Shown here: piece after piece, positions 16,420 to 24,506 of the stretch
Position numbering within the stretch: position 1 is the stretch's first letter
Layout of the letters: each line of letters begins with the position of its first letter
DNA from: CAYRVX01 sp964427875
GTDB taxonomy: Bacteria > Planctomycetota > Phycisphaerae > SM23-33
Direction of reading: 5' to 3'
Assembly: GCA_964427875.1 (NCBI GenBank)
Contig: CAYRVX010000017.1
Location: 14,407-78,406, forward strand
Length of the DNA stretch: 64,000 nt
Program-made: the position numbers and the translations under genes
The notes under the pieces: generated by a model
The model's input: the letters and a program-made list of their open reading frames with translations, nothing else
Database searches by the model: none
Told to the model about the DNA's origin: nothing

Positions 16420-18639
16420 CTAGATCATTGCCTCCATCGTCAGGGCCGGGTGCTCGGCTTTCTGGAGGAACTCCACCAGCGACTCCGGGTCGGTGGCGTC
16501 CTCCTCGGTGGCGATCTTGTCGAAGAGCTCGCCCTTGCCGATCTCCTCGAGCCGGGCCTTGAGCCGCTCGCTGATCTCTTCCTTGAGCGCCTTGGGCATC
16601 CAGACGACGCGGTCGATGCCGCCGTCGGCCGAGATGAACTTCGGGCTCGTGATGTAGACCTTGCCGATGCCGACGAAACCGGGCGTCTGAATCCCCCCGC
16701 CGATCTGCCCGGCGAGCGTCGAGAACTTCATCCCGATCGGCGTCATGTCCTGGTGGTCGCGGTCCACGATGATCACGCCGTTGGCCTCGGGCATGATCCC
16801 CACGATGCACTCGAAACACCCGCACGAGGTCATGGGGTCCACCAGCATCGAGTACGCGCTGAACTTCTGGAGGTTGCCGTTGCTCTTGACGGCGATGTAA
16901 TCGTTGATGTTCTTCCACTGGCCCAGGACCGGGTCGATGCATTCGCCCTTGTTCACCGGCTCGTTCGGGCCGTGCGGGTTGATCCGGTGCGAGGCCTTGC
17001 AGTCCAGCCAGGTGTACGCCCCGCAGAGCCCCAGCCGCTGCGGCGTGACGATGCACACGTGGTCCGGCGCGTAGGACTGGCAGAGCGTGCAGGAGTAGTA
17101 GTCCTCGACGTCCTCGTCGGTCATGCCGCCGATGCGGTCGTCGCGCTGGTGGTAGACGACCCGGGCCTCTTCCAGCAGTTGGGTGATCTTCTCGGCGTCC
17201 GTGTAGATCCTCACCTGCACGCGGTCCACGATGGCCGAAAAATCGTTGTGCAGCTTCGTGACGAGGATCGTCCCGAGGTGCTCGATCAGAAAGCCCTTCT
17301 TGCGGGCGTCCTTGCTGATCCGCGCCCAGACGATGGCCCGCTGGCCCATGTGAAAGATCCCGTTGGCGCAGGAGATGTACTCGTGGATCCTTCGCTCGAG
17401 GACGGACTCGAAGTCCTCCTGGAAGTTCCGCCCGGCCACCTCCACGACGATGCCCAGCGGGTAGGCCTCGCCCTCGGCCATGTCCTCGATCTCCGGCCCG
17501 ATCACCTCGATCGCCCCGTCGGTGACCTCGTCCATGGGCTTCATCCGCAGCAGCTCGAAGGCGTCGGTGTACTTGCCGCCGAACTGGACGAACATGTCCT
17601 CCTTGCGGACTCTCTCGCCCTCGAACCCGGCCCCGAACGGCACCGGGATGGGGACCTTCTCCACCTTGATGGTCAACCCGCGGATCTCGACGGATCGGCT
17701 GATGATCTCGTCCATCGCCACGTTGGCGACCACGTGCTCGTAGCGGCAGATGCCCGTCGGCAGGATCTCCGGGATGTTGACGTTCGAGATGACCGGGAAG
17801 CCGTAGTTGATAGCGCCGGCGGCGGTGGCGTATTTCTCGTCCGTGATGACCTGCTCTTCGCTCTCGGCGGCGTCGTCGCCCCCGAGGGCCCAGACGAACG
17901 CGTGCACGCGGTTGAGGTTATACATCAGGATCTGGCGGGCCTCTTTGAGCCCCTTCGGCTCGATGCCGCCGAAGGTCATGGCGCTCCTGGCCGCGAAGTT
18001 CAGCGCGTGGACGGCCGCGGTGATCTCCTTGCCGTAGGGCACGAGGAACGTGTCCCAGTCCATCTGGATGTTCTCTTCGGCGAGCTGCTCGGCGATGGCC
18101 CGCCCGTTGGTGTGCCCGGCCATGAACACCAGGATGTTCCGCTCCTGGAGCCCGCGAACGAGGTTGACCGCCTCCTCGTTGCCGGGCGTACAGCCGGCGA
18201 TGGCGACGAAGCCGGGCATCCGCCCGTCGACGAGCTTGATGCCCTGTAGCCGCAGGACCGAATCGTCCGTGAAGCCCAGCCACGGGCCGTCGGTGGGCAG
18301 CTCATCCATCACGTACTTGAGGACTTCGATGGTCTCCTCGGCGAGAAGCGTCGCGACGCCGCAGTCCAGCGTGTTGCCGAGATACGGCAGCCAGAGGTCG
18401 TCGGAGGGAACCGGCGCCAGCAGCTTCCGCGCCTCAGCCAGCGACTCTTCCAGGTCGCCGAGCTTCTCGACCTTCTGGCCGAGGAAGAGGTACATGATCG
18501 GCAGGTAGTAGGCGGTGTTGGGATACGCCGCGGCCTCGTCCTTGCCCTTCTGCTCGATCGCCTTGGCGAGGGCCTCTTCGGCCCGTTCGACCATCCTGTG
18601 GGCACCTCGAATGGCCGCCTTCGCGATGATTCTCGACAC
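16420..18639 (-). CDS. acsB: Acetyl-CoA synthase (CODH/ACS alpha subunit)
   Basis: 739 residues from a GTG with GGAG upstream; the Moorella enzyme is 729. All A-cluster ligands are present with the expected spacing: Cys517, Cys520, Cys529 and Cys539 for the 4Fe-4S cluster (SCTLCQSYAPDHVC, GLCG) and the Cys606-Gly-Cys608 motif for the distal nickel. The N-terminal domain that docks CODH is full length, unlike archaeal forms that lack it. It condenses CO, a methyl group from AcsCD and CoA into acetyl-CoA, or runs in reverse. Neighbours: HoxU-like gene upstream (65 bp), acsC downstream beyond the inverted repeat. Bacterial-type CODH/ACS. Confidence 0.97.
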   Translation of the reverse strand: MSRIIAKAAIRGAHRMVERAEEALAKAIEQKGKDEAAAYPNTAYYLPIMYLFLGQKVEKLGDLEESLAEARKLLAPVPSDDLWLPYLGNTLDCGVATLLAEETIEVLKYVMDELPTDGPWLGFTDDSVLRLQGIKLVDGRMPGFVAIAGCTPGNEEAVNLVRGLQERNILVFMAGHTNGRAIAEQLAEENIQMDWDTFLVPYGKEITAAVHALNFAARSAMTFGGIEPKGLKEARQILMYNLNRVHAFVWALGGDDAAESEEQVITDEKYATAAGAINYGFPVISNVNIPEILPTGICRYEHVVANVAMDEIISRSVEIRGLTIKVEKVPIPVPFGAGFEGERVRKEDMFVQFGGKYTDAFELLRMKPMDEVTDGAIEVIGPEIEDMAEGEAYPLGIVVEVAGRNFQEDFESVLERRIHEYISCANGIFHMGQRAIVWARISKDARKKGFLIEHLGTILVTKLHNDFSAIVDRVQVRIYTDAEKITQLLEEARVVYHQRDDRIGGMTDEDVEDYYSCTLCQSYAPDHVCIVTPQRLGLCGAYTWLDCKASHRINPHGPNEPVNKGECIDPVLGQWKNINDYIAVKSNGNLQKFSAYSMLVDPMTSCGCFECIVGIMPEANGVIIVDRDHQDMTPIGMKFSTLAGQIGGGIQTPGFVGIGKVYITSPKFISADGGIDRVVWMPKALKEEISERLKARLEEIGKGELFDKIATEEDATDPESLVEFLQKAEHPALTMEAMI

Positions 18640-18704
18640 GTCAGAACTCCTTCCTCAAGGTAACAAGCCCGCCGGCCCGGACCGGCAGGCCGCTGATCCT
18701 ATGT

Positions 18705-19499
18705 TCACTCATTCTCGCGGCGCTCTTGCGACGTCAGCGCCAGCACCGCGGCGGTCCTCTTCCGCCTGCACTTCGCGCACAGCCGCGAGAGCTGACGGAG
18801 CTTCTCCCAGTCGATCCTGGCCTTCTCGAAGGCCTCCTTCGCCACGGGCACGCTCACAACGCGGGCGCCGCACTCGGCGCACCTCAGCAGCTTCGCCCGC
18901 GACTTGAACGGCGAGATCTCGATCTCGTCGGTGTCCTCGTGGATTCTCACCTGGATCGTTCCGACCGGGCAGACGACGGCGCAGGCCCCGCAGCCGATGC
19001 AGTCTTCCGACGGCTGGCGGAAGGGGGCGGCGACGGCGCGCTCGGCGCCGCGTCCGGCAAAGGCGATGGCCGCGTGGCCGATGACCTCTTCGCACACGGC
19101 CGTGCACAGCCCGCAGAGAATGCAATCCCGCTGCGCCGTGCTGACCGTCGGCCAGGGCGTGCCTTCCACGCCCATCCGCCGGGCCAGCGCCTTGAGGGGC
19201 TCGCTGTCCGGCGCGCGGGCCAGCAGGAGCTCCATGACGCCGCGGCGCGCCTGAACGGCTGTCTCGCTCGACACGCTGACCGTGATGTCGCGGCGGACGG
19301 GGTAGTTGCACGCCGTCACCAGTTGCTTCCAGTCGCCCCGGTCCAGCTCCACCATGCAGATCCGGCAGGTGGCCTGCGGCGTGACGGACGGGTGGTAGCA
19401 GAGGGTCGGGATCCAGACGCCCGCCTTCTTGGCGGCATCGAGGATCGTCGCGCCGGTCTCCACCTCAACGCGGATGTCGTCTATCGTCACTGTCGGCAC
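18705..19499 (-). CDS. HoxU/NuoG-N-terminus-like Fe-S subunit (no catalytic domain)
   Basis: 264 residues, GTG start with AAGGAG upstream. N-terminal 2Fe-2S ferredoxin fold (CYHPSVTPQATCRICMVEL and a later C in TACNYP, residues ~34-65), a NuoG-type linker, then two 4Fe-4S motifs (CILCGLCTAVCEEV ~125 and CIGCGACAVVCPVGTI ~164). The C-terminal ~70 residues add four Cys in two CxxC pairs (LRCAECGARV, LCAKCRRKR). It equals the electron-entry part of NuoG, HoxU or the N-terminus of HydA, without any H-cluster or molybdopterin domain. It probably relays electrons between the NuoF-like diaphorase and a separate catalytic protein such as CODH or formate dehydrogenase. Confidence 0.8.
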   Translation of the reverse strand: MPTVTIDDIRVEVETGATILDAAKKAGVWIPTLCYHPSVTPQATCRICMVELDRGDWKQLVTACNYPVRRDITVSVSSETAVQARRGVMELLLARAPDSEPLKALARRMGVEGTPWPTVSTAQRDCILCGLCTAVCEEVIGHAAIAFAGRGAERAVAAPFRQPSEDCIGCGACAVVCPVGTIQVRIHEDTDEIEISPFKSRAKLLRCAECGARVVSVPVAKEAFEKARIDWEKLRQLSRLCAKCRRKRTAAVLALTSQERRENE

Positions 19500-19512
19500 G
19501 GGCGTGGCTCCT

Positions 19513-21378
19513 TCAGACCTTGATCACCGCCCCGAAGGGGCACTTGTCCCAGCACGTGCCGCACAGCGTGCATTTGTCCTGGTCGATGGCATGCGGTACC
19601 TTCTTCTCGCCCGTGATGGCCTCCACGGGGCAGGCCTTCTTGCAGATGCCGCAGGCCTTGCAGGCCTCGGCGTCGATCTCGTAGCGGAACAGCCCGCGGC
19701 ACTGCTTGGCCGGGCAGCGCCCCTCGATGATGTGCGCGTCGTATTCGTCCCGGAAGTACCGGACCGTCGAGAGCACCGGATTGGCGGCCGTCTTGCCCAA
19801 CGCGCACAGCGCCGTGCCCTCCAGCAGCTCGGCCAGTGCCTCCAGTTTCTCCACGTCGCCGGCCTGTCCCTCTCCGCGCGTGATGCCCTCCAGGATGTGC
19901 AGCATCTGGGCGAGGCCCTCCCGGCACGGCGTGCACTTGCCGCACGACTCCTCCCGGAGGAAGTTCAGGAAGTACTTGGCGACGTTGACCATGCACGTGT
20001 CCTCGTCCATGACGATCATGCCGCCCGAGCCCATCATGCTGCCGAGCTTGGTGAGCTCGTCGAAGTCCACACGTGTGTCGAGGTGCTCTGCAGGGATGCA
20101 GCCGCCGGAGGGCCCGCCCGTCTGGACGGCCTTGAAGGCCTTGCCTTCCTTGACGCCTCCGCCGATCTCCTCGATGATCCGGCGGAGCGTGATGCCCATG
20201 GGCACCTCCACGAGCCCGGTGTTCGCCACGTCGCCCACGAGGCTGAACACCTTCGTTCCCGTCGATTCCTCCGTGCCGATCGACGCGAACCACTCCCCGC
20301 CGCGGCCGACGATGGCCGGAACGTTCGCCCAGGTCTCCACGTTGTTGAGATTGGTGGGGTTGTCCCGCAGGCCTTGCTCCACGGTGTGCACGTACTTGGC
20401 CCGCGGCTCGCCGGGGCGCCCCTCCAGCGACGCCATCAGCGCCGTGGACTCGCCGCACACGAACGCCCCGCCGCCGCGGTTGATCCGGATGTCGAAGGAA
20501 AAGCCGCTGGAGAGGATGTCCTCGCCGAGCAGGCCGCGGTCGCGCGCCTGCTCGATCGCCCATCCCAGGTGCTCCACGGCCAGGGGATACTCGTTCCGCA
20601 CGTAGATGTAGCCCTGCGAGGAGCCGATCACATACGCCCCGATGATCATGCCCTCCAGGACCGAGTGCGGGTTGCCCTCCATGATGCTGCGGTCCATGAA
20701 CGCGCCGGGGTCGCCCTCGTCGCCGTTGCAGATGACGTACTTCTCCTGCCCCGGCGCCTCGCGGCAGGAGCGCCACTTGCGGCCGGTCGGAAAGCCCCCG
20801 CCCCCGCGCCCGCGAAGTCCCGACCGCTCCACCTCCGCCAGCACCTCTTGGGGCGTCATCTCGAAGAGGGCCTTGGCGAGGGCTGAGTAGCCGCCGGCGG
20901 CGATGTAATCCTCAATTCGCTTGGGGTCGATGGCGCCGTTGGCGGACAGGACGATGCGCTTCTGGGCGCTGTAGAACGGGATCTCCTCGGCCGTCACGGC
21001 CTTCAGGCCCGTGACGGGGTCCTCGTAGAGCAGACGCTCCACGACCCGCCCGCCCAGCACGGTCTCGCGGAAGATCTCCGCGACGTCGGGCTCCTCGACG
21101 CGCTGGTAGAGGATCTGGCCCGGCTGGACGACGACGATGGGCCCGCGTTCGCAGAAGCCGTGGCAGCCGACGCACTTGACGGCCTCGACGTCGGCGTCGA
21201 TCTCCGCCATCGCCTCGGCGAAGAGCTCGTACAGCTTCCGCGAGCCCTTGGCCGCGCAGCCCGTGCCGATGCAGACGCGCACGCACTTCGCTGCGGGGTC
21301 GCGCTGTCTGCGGAGCTCCTCCCGCTGGCGCTGAAGGTCCGCGGGGCTGCTCAGGCGCTTCATGCCGGGCGCGATCAC
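19513..21378 (-). CDS. NuoF/HydB-like NADH-binding flavoprotein subunit
   Basis: 621 residues. The GTG at 21378 overlaps the NuoE-like stop (GTGA) and has GGAGG 7 nt upstream. Domains in order: a thioredoxin-like 2Fe-2S domain (VCIGTGCAAKGS, CVGCHGFCERGP), the FMN/NADH domain (GLRGRGGGGFPTGRKW and NGDEGDPGAFMDR), a SLBB domain, the N3 4Fe-4S motif (ESCGKCTPCREG) and two C-terminal 4Fe-4S motifs (CKACGICKKACPVEAI, CTLCGTCWDKCPFGAV). This is the architecture of HydB in electron-bifurcating hydrogenases and of NAD-dependent formate dehydrogenases. It exchanges electrons with NAD(P)H. No [FeFe] hydrogenase subunit is present in the window. Confidence 0.88.
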   Translation of the reverse strand: MIAPGMKRLSSPADLQRQREELRRQRDPAAKCVRVCIGTGCAAKGSRKLYELFAEAMAEIDADVEAVKCVGCHGFCERGPIVVVQPGQILYQRVEEPDVAEIFRETVLGGRVVERLLYEDPVTGLKAVTAEEIPFYSAQKRIVLSANGAIDPKRIEDYIAAGGYSALAKALFEMTPQEVLAEVERSGLRGRGGGGFPTGRKWRSCREAPGQEKYVICNGDEGDPGAFMDRSIMEGNPHSVLEGMIIGAYVIGSSQGYIYVRNEYPLAVEHLGWAIEQARDRGLLGEDILSSGFSFDIRINRGGGAFVCGESTALMASLEGRPGEPRAKYVHTVEQGLRDNPTNLNNVETWANVPAIVGRGGEWFASIGTEESTGTKVFSLVGDVANTGLVEVPMGITLRRIIEEIGGGVKEGKAFKAVQTGGPSGGCIPAEHLDTRVDFDELTKLGSMMGSGGMIVMDEDTCMVNVAKYFLNFLREESCGKCTPCREGLAQMLHILEGITRGEGQAGDVEKLEALAELLEGTALCALGKTAANPVLSTVRYFRDEYDAHIIEGRCPAKQCRGLFRYEIDAEACKACGICKKACPVEAITGEKKVPHAIDQDKCTLCGTCWDKCPFGAVIKV

Positions 21379-21872
21379 GTTTCCGCCTCCGTCTCGGCCG
21401 CCTCGTCGGAAGCATCCAAACCGCGCAGAATCTCCATCGCGCTTTGAGGCGTCATGGCGTCGTGGTATTCGCCGTCCACGATCATCACCGGCGCCAGCGC
21501 ACAGGCGCCGACGCAGTTGACCGGCTGGTACGAGAACAGACCGTCCGCCGTCGTGCCGCCGGGTTCCACCTGGAACTCCCGGCAGATCGTCTCGGCGATC
21601 CGCCCCGATCCCTTCAGATAGCAGACCGTGCCCACGCAGAGCGTCACCTCGTGCCGCCCCTTCGGCGCGACCCGGAACGAGGAGTAGAACATCGCCACGG
21701 CATAGAGACGGCTGACGGGCACCTCCAGCCGCCTGGCAAGCCGGCGGAGCTGATCCGCCGGCAGGTAGCCGCACTCGGCCTGGAGGTCCTGCATCATGGG
21801 GATGAGCATGCCCGCCTCGCCGTCGTAGCGGCTGACGATCTCCTCGATGAGCTTCTCTTCTTCCGCGATCAT
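21375..21872 (-). CDS. NuoE/HydC-like 2Fe-2S subunit
   Basis: 165 residues from the ATG at 21872; the longer TTG-initiated frame to 21902 would translate part of the intergenic repeat. Thioredoxin-like 2Fe-2S fold with the ligands CVGTVCYLKGS and VNCVGACALAP, and the N-terminal helical bundle with a MMQDLQAECGYLP segment typical of the 24-kDa subunit. It partners the NuoF-like protein. The C-terminus is acidic (DASDEAAETEAET). Confidence 0.87.
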   Translation of the reverse strand: MIAEEEKLIEEIVSRYDGEAGMLIPMMQDLQAECGYLPADQLRRLARRLEVPVSRLYAVAMFYSSFRVAPKGRHEVTLCVGTVCYLKGSGRIAETICREFQVEPGGTTADGLFSYQPVNCVGACALAPVMIVDGEYHDAMTPQSAMEILRGLDASDEAAETEAET

Positions 21873-21895
21873 TTCCAGCAAGCCAACCAGGTAAC

Positions 21896-21919
21896 AAGTC
21901 AACGGATCAACGAATCAAC
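21896..21919. repeat. Octamer repeat GTCAACGGATCAACGAATCAAC
   Basis: The gap between the SpoIIE and NuoE-like genes consists largely of the units GTCAACGG, ATCAACGA and ATCAAC. These are the same words as in the inverted repeat at 16262-16400, so two junctions of the block carry related repeats. Here there is only a single arm. Confidence 0.6.
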
Positions 21920-23070
21920 TATACCGACTCCATGCTGATCTCGATGCCGCGTCTCTTCAGTTCCTCCGCCATCTCGCGGACCACCGCCAGTTTCATGCCC
22001 AACTGCTGGGGGAGATTGGGATTCTGGTGGGCCGGGTTCGCCGCCATGCCCACGATGAAGTGCACGTGGTCCACGTCCAGCAGCAGGCGGACGAGGGCGG
22101 CTGCACCGTCTGTCTTGAACTTCACGCTCTCCTTTCCCGCGCCGGACTGGAGCATCTCGTTGGCGCGCGTCAGGGTCAGGATTCCCTCGGTGGCCAGGTC
22201 GAGCCCATCCATGTGCGCCAGCGGGGGCACGTCCGGCTTCATCGTCTCCAGGTCCACGTCCAGTGGCCGACCCAAATGGCGGGAGACCATCTTCGCCGTG
22301 GTGCCGCCGCAGACGACGTGCAGCCCCAGGCGCTTGACAAACCGCGACAGGACCGCTTCGTCCGCCTCCCTGTCCGTCGGCGGGCCGGTCAGCACCGTCG
22401 CCACGAGCTTGCGCCGCACCTTGATGACGACAATGCTCACGTCGTCGCCCGGGTCGTTGGCATAGAGCTCGGCAACGGTTTCGGCCATCTTGTCGGCCAC
22501 CGCCTGGGCCGAAAGCTCCGGATGGGCGTGCCCTTCGAGGTACCGGGCCGTCTGGTCCCAGCCCCAGCCCAGCGGGTATCTCCCGCCGATGCCGGCGTTC
22601 AGCACGCCGTCGGAGACGAACACGATCCAGTCCCCCAAGTCCAGATCGAGGACGCTCTCGTGGATCGTTTTGCCGCCGATGATCCGATCCTCGCGCGGCA
22701 GCTCCATCCGCTTCCGCCGGCGCAGGAGGATGGCCGGCGGCGAATCGAACACGACGATGCGGGCCCGGCCGTCGCAGTAGAACTGCGCGATGGCGAACGT
22801 GCTGTAGGCCAGCTTGCGGACCTCGCAGACCGGCAGCGTCTTGCCCAGCGTCTCCACCACCTCGTTCAGCGACAGGTCGTTCTCCAGGAGATGCATCGCG
22901 ATGCGGGTCGTCAGGGTCGCGAGGATGTTCGCCTTGACCCCGCTTCCGAGACCGTCCGACAGCGCCATCGTGACGTAGTCCGAGCGGCGGGAAAAGGCAA
23001 TGCTGTCGCCGCACAGTTCCTCTCTGTGCTTGTGCAACTGCCTCGTTCCCCACTCGTAGTACAGTTTCAT
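21919..23070 (-). CDS. SpoIIE-family PP2C-type protein phosphatase
   Basis: 383 residues. Residues ~1-215 form a SpoIIE/PP2C serine phosphatase domain: LCGDSIAFSRRSDYVTMALSDGLGSGVKA near the start, the Asp pair of VFVSDGVLNAG, and the terminal DDVSIVVIKV. Residues ~225-383 are a separate alpha/beta region (VVCGGTTAKMVSRHLGRPLDVD and a conserved C-terminal AANPAHQNPNLPQQLGMKL) of unknown role. Phosphatases like this, paired with PAS proteins, are found in gene clusters of electron-bifurcating hydrogenases in other anaerobes. It overlaps the PAS gene by 4 nt. Its substrate is unknown; regulation of the redox complexes or of an anti-sigma pathway are both possible. Confidence 0.8.
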   Translation of the reverse strand: MKLYYEWGTRQLHKHREELCGDSIAFSRRSDYVTMALSDGLGSGVKANILATLTTRIAMHLLENDLSLNEVVETLGKTLPVCEVRKLAYSTFAIAQFYCDGRARIVVFDSPPAILLRRRKRMELPREDRIIGGKTIHESVLDLDLGDWIVFVSDGVLNAGIGGRYPLGWGWDQTARYLEGHAHPELSAQAVADKMAETVAELYANDPGDDVSIVVIKVRRKLVATVLTGPPTDREADEAVLSRFVKRLGLHVVCGGTTAKMVSRHLGRPLDVDLETMKPDVPPLAHMDGLDLATEGILTLTRANEMLQSGAGKESVKFKTDGAAALVRLLLDVDHVHFIVGMAANPAHQNPNLPQQLGMKLAVVREMAEELKRRGIEISMESV

Positions 23071-23582
23071 TGATATCCCTCTTCCTCGAAAAGGGACATG
23101 AGCTTCACCAGGAGCACCTTGGTCTCCGCCGTCGTCTCGCCCAGAAGCCGCGCGATCTCCTGGGCCGTCTGCATCTGCCGGGAGATCACCTCCTGGGCCC
23201 GCTGGAGCGTCTGGGCCCGCAGATCGTGGAAGTCCTTCCTCGCCTTTTCCTCCTCCGATATGTCGATGAAGATCCCGCAGTACAGGTCTTCCCCCTCGAT
23301 GGGAAACAGCCCCACGCGGAAGCTCACTTCGTGCTCGGGAATGGTCTCCTTCACCATGAGGTGCCCGCCGGCGGCGATGGCCCGCTCAAAGCAGTCCGAG
23401 TGCACGAACTCGCCCGCAGGCCGGTCCAGAAGCTCCTCGCCCTGGCAGTGGAACATCCTCCGAAAGGCGGGATTCACGAACCGGATCCGCGTGTCCCGGT
23501 CCACCAGGAGAACGCCGTTGGGCGTATGCTCCAGGATCGCACTGGTGTGCGTCGCGCCAATGTCCTCGTTCGAAGCGCTCAT
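23067..23582 (-). CDS. PAS-domain sensor protein without an output domain
   Basis: 171 residues from the ATG at 23582. A single PAS domain spans ~12-125 (ILEHTPNGVLLVDRDTRIRFVNPAFRRMF, then FRVGLFPIEGEDLYCGIFIDISEEE), followed by a ~45-residue helix (KDFHDLRAQTLQRAQEVISRQMQTAQEIARLLGE) that could be a coiled coil. No kinase or cyclase domain is fused. It overlaps both neighbours (2Fe-2S upstream, SpoIIE downstream) by 4 nt, so it probably partners the phosphatase as its sensor. The ligand is unknown; a redox or cofactor signal is a reasonable guess given the neighbours. Confidence 0.8.
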   Translation of the reverse strand: MSASNEDIGATHTSAILEHTPNGVLLVDRDTRIRFVNPAFRRMFHCQGEELLDRPAGEFVHSDCFERAIAAGGHLMVKETIPEHEVSFRVGLFPIEGEDLYCGIFIDISEEEKARKDFHDLRAQTLQRAQEVISRQMQTAQEIARLLGETTAETKVLLVKLMSLFEEEGYQ

Positions 23583-23881
23583 GCGGATTCGGCCTCCTCC
23601 GGGCCGCCCTCGTCGGGCTCGTCCGCCGATCGCGCCCCCAAGGGCTCCAGGACCCTTCTCCGGAAGACCGCGACCGCCTCGGCCTCGTCGGCGCTGGTCA
23701 ACGGCTCGTCGTCGATCTGCCAGTTGACCCCTTCCCCGCAGCGTTCCATGCAGAAGGACCCTTTCAGCACCACCTCGTCGGCAAGATCGTGCCTGGCCAG
23801 CAGTTTGCTGAACCGCTCGATGACGCCGCGCGCGCCCTTCAGGTGGCAGGAGCTGCCGACGCACACGGTCACCGTAACCAT
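23579..23881 (-). CDS. Small thioredoxin-like 2Fe-2S ferredoxin
   Basis: 100 residues. The ATG at 23881 with GAGGAG upstream begins the fold directly (VTVTVCVGSSCHLKGARGV); longer starts add unrelated sequence. Ligand motifs CVGSSCHLKG and GSFCMERCGEG give the four Cys of a NuoE-C-terminal-like 2Fe-2S domain. The acidic tail (DEPDEGGPEEAESA) resembles that of the NuoE-like protein. It heads a chain of three overlapping genes with the PAS and SpoIIE genes. It might be a redox input for that pair, or an extra electron carrier of the diaphorase. Confidence 0.8.
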   Translation of the reverse strand: MVTVTVCVGSSCHLKGARGVIERFSKLLARHDLADEVVLKGSFCMERCGEGVNWQIDDEPLTSADEAEAVAVFRRRVLEPLGARSADEPDEGGPEEAESA

Positions 23882-23949
23882 TCGACGCTCTCCTCGGGCG
23901 GATCGCGGCCGCCTGCCGGCGCACCACGCCGGCGGCATGTTCCGCGTCC

Positions 23950-24486
23950 TTATGTTTGCTTTGCGGCTGCGCCGGCCGTGGCGAGGTTCTCCCCGATGCG
24001 CCGGATGGCTTCGCGACGACGACGACGCAGGTAATCGTCCAGCTCCACGAACTCCAGTGCCCCCGTGGGACACGCGGCCACACAGGCCGGCGGCTCGCCG
24101 GCTCGCGTCCGATCAACGCACAGGTCGCACTTGATCATCGCCCTGCCGTCCGGAGAGACCTCGATCACACCGAACGGGCAGGCGATCGTGCAGAATTTGC
24201 AGCCGATGCAGCGGTCCTGATCCAACAGCACCGGCTGGCCTTCACCGGCTCGGTTGATCGCGCCGGTCGGGCATATGGCGATACAGGGCGCATCCTCGCA
24301 GTGGCGGCACTGGAGGGGCACGCCGTGGTCCCCGAGCGGCTCGACGTGCACGCGCGCCCGCGGCGGCCTCTCGGCGCGGATGGCCTCGACGAGCGTCTCG
24401 GCCTCCGTGTGCGCCATCGCGCAGGCGATCTCGCAGCTCTTGCACGCCAGGCAGCGGCTTTCGTTGACGACGATGACCTTGGCCAT
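23950..24486 (-). CDS. CooF/HycB-like polyferredoxin
   Basis: 178 residues, ATG at 24486 with AAGGAG upstream. Four 4Fe-4S motifs of the DMSO-reductase-B/CooF type: CLACKSCEIACAM, CRHCEDAPCIAICPTGA, CIGCKFCTIACPFGV and CDLCVDRTRAGEPPACVAACPTGAL. It lies 20 bp downstream of cooS, the position of CooF, which takes electrons from CODH. The C-terminal ~35 residues are Arg/Ala-rich and carry no ligand. The most likely role is the link between CODH and the NuoEF-HoxU-like diaphorase module. Confidence 0.85.
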   Translation of the reverse strand: MAKVIVVNESRCLACKSCEIACAMAHTEAETLVEAIRAERPPRARVHVEPLGDHGVPLQCRHCEDAPCIAICPTGAINRAGEGQPVLLDQDRCIGCKFCTIACPFGVIEVSPDGRAMIKCDLCVDRTRAGEPPACVAACPTGALEFVELDDYLRRRRREAIRRIGENLATAGAAAKQT

Positions 24487-24506
24487 GCCAATACTCCTTC
24501 GCTCGC

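Noticed and set aside
19513..21897. Fusion of NuoE- and NuoF-like proteins in one frame
   Set aside because: The long frame is an out-of-frame reading of the NuoE-like gene; the NuoE-like protein is clear in the other frame and a GTG with GGAGG starts the NuoF-like gene at 21378.
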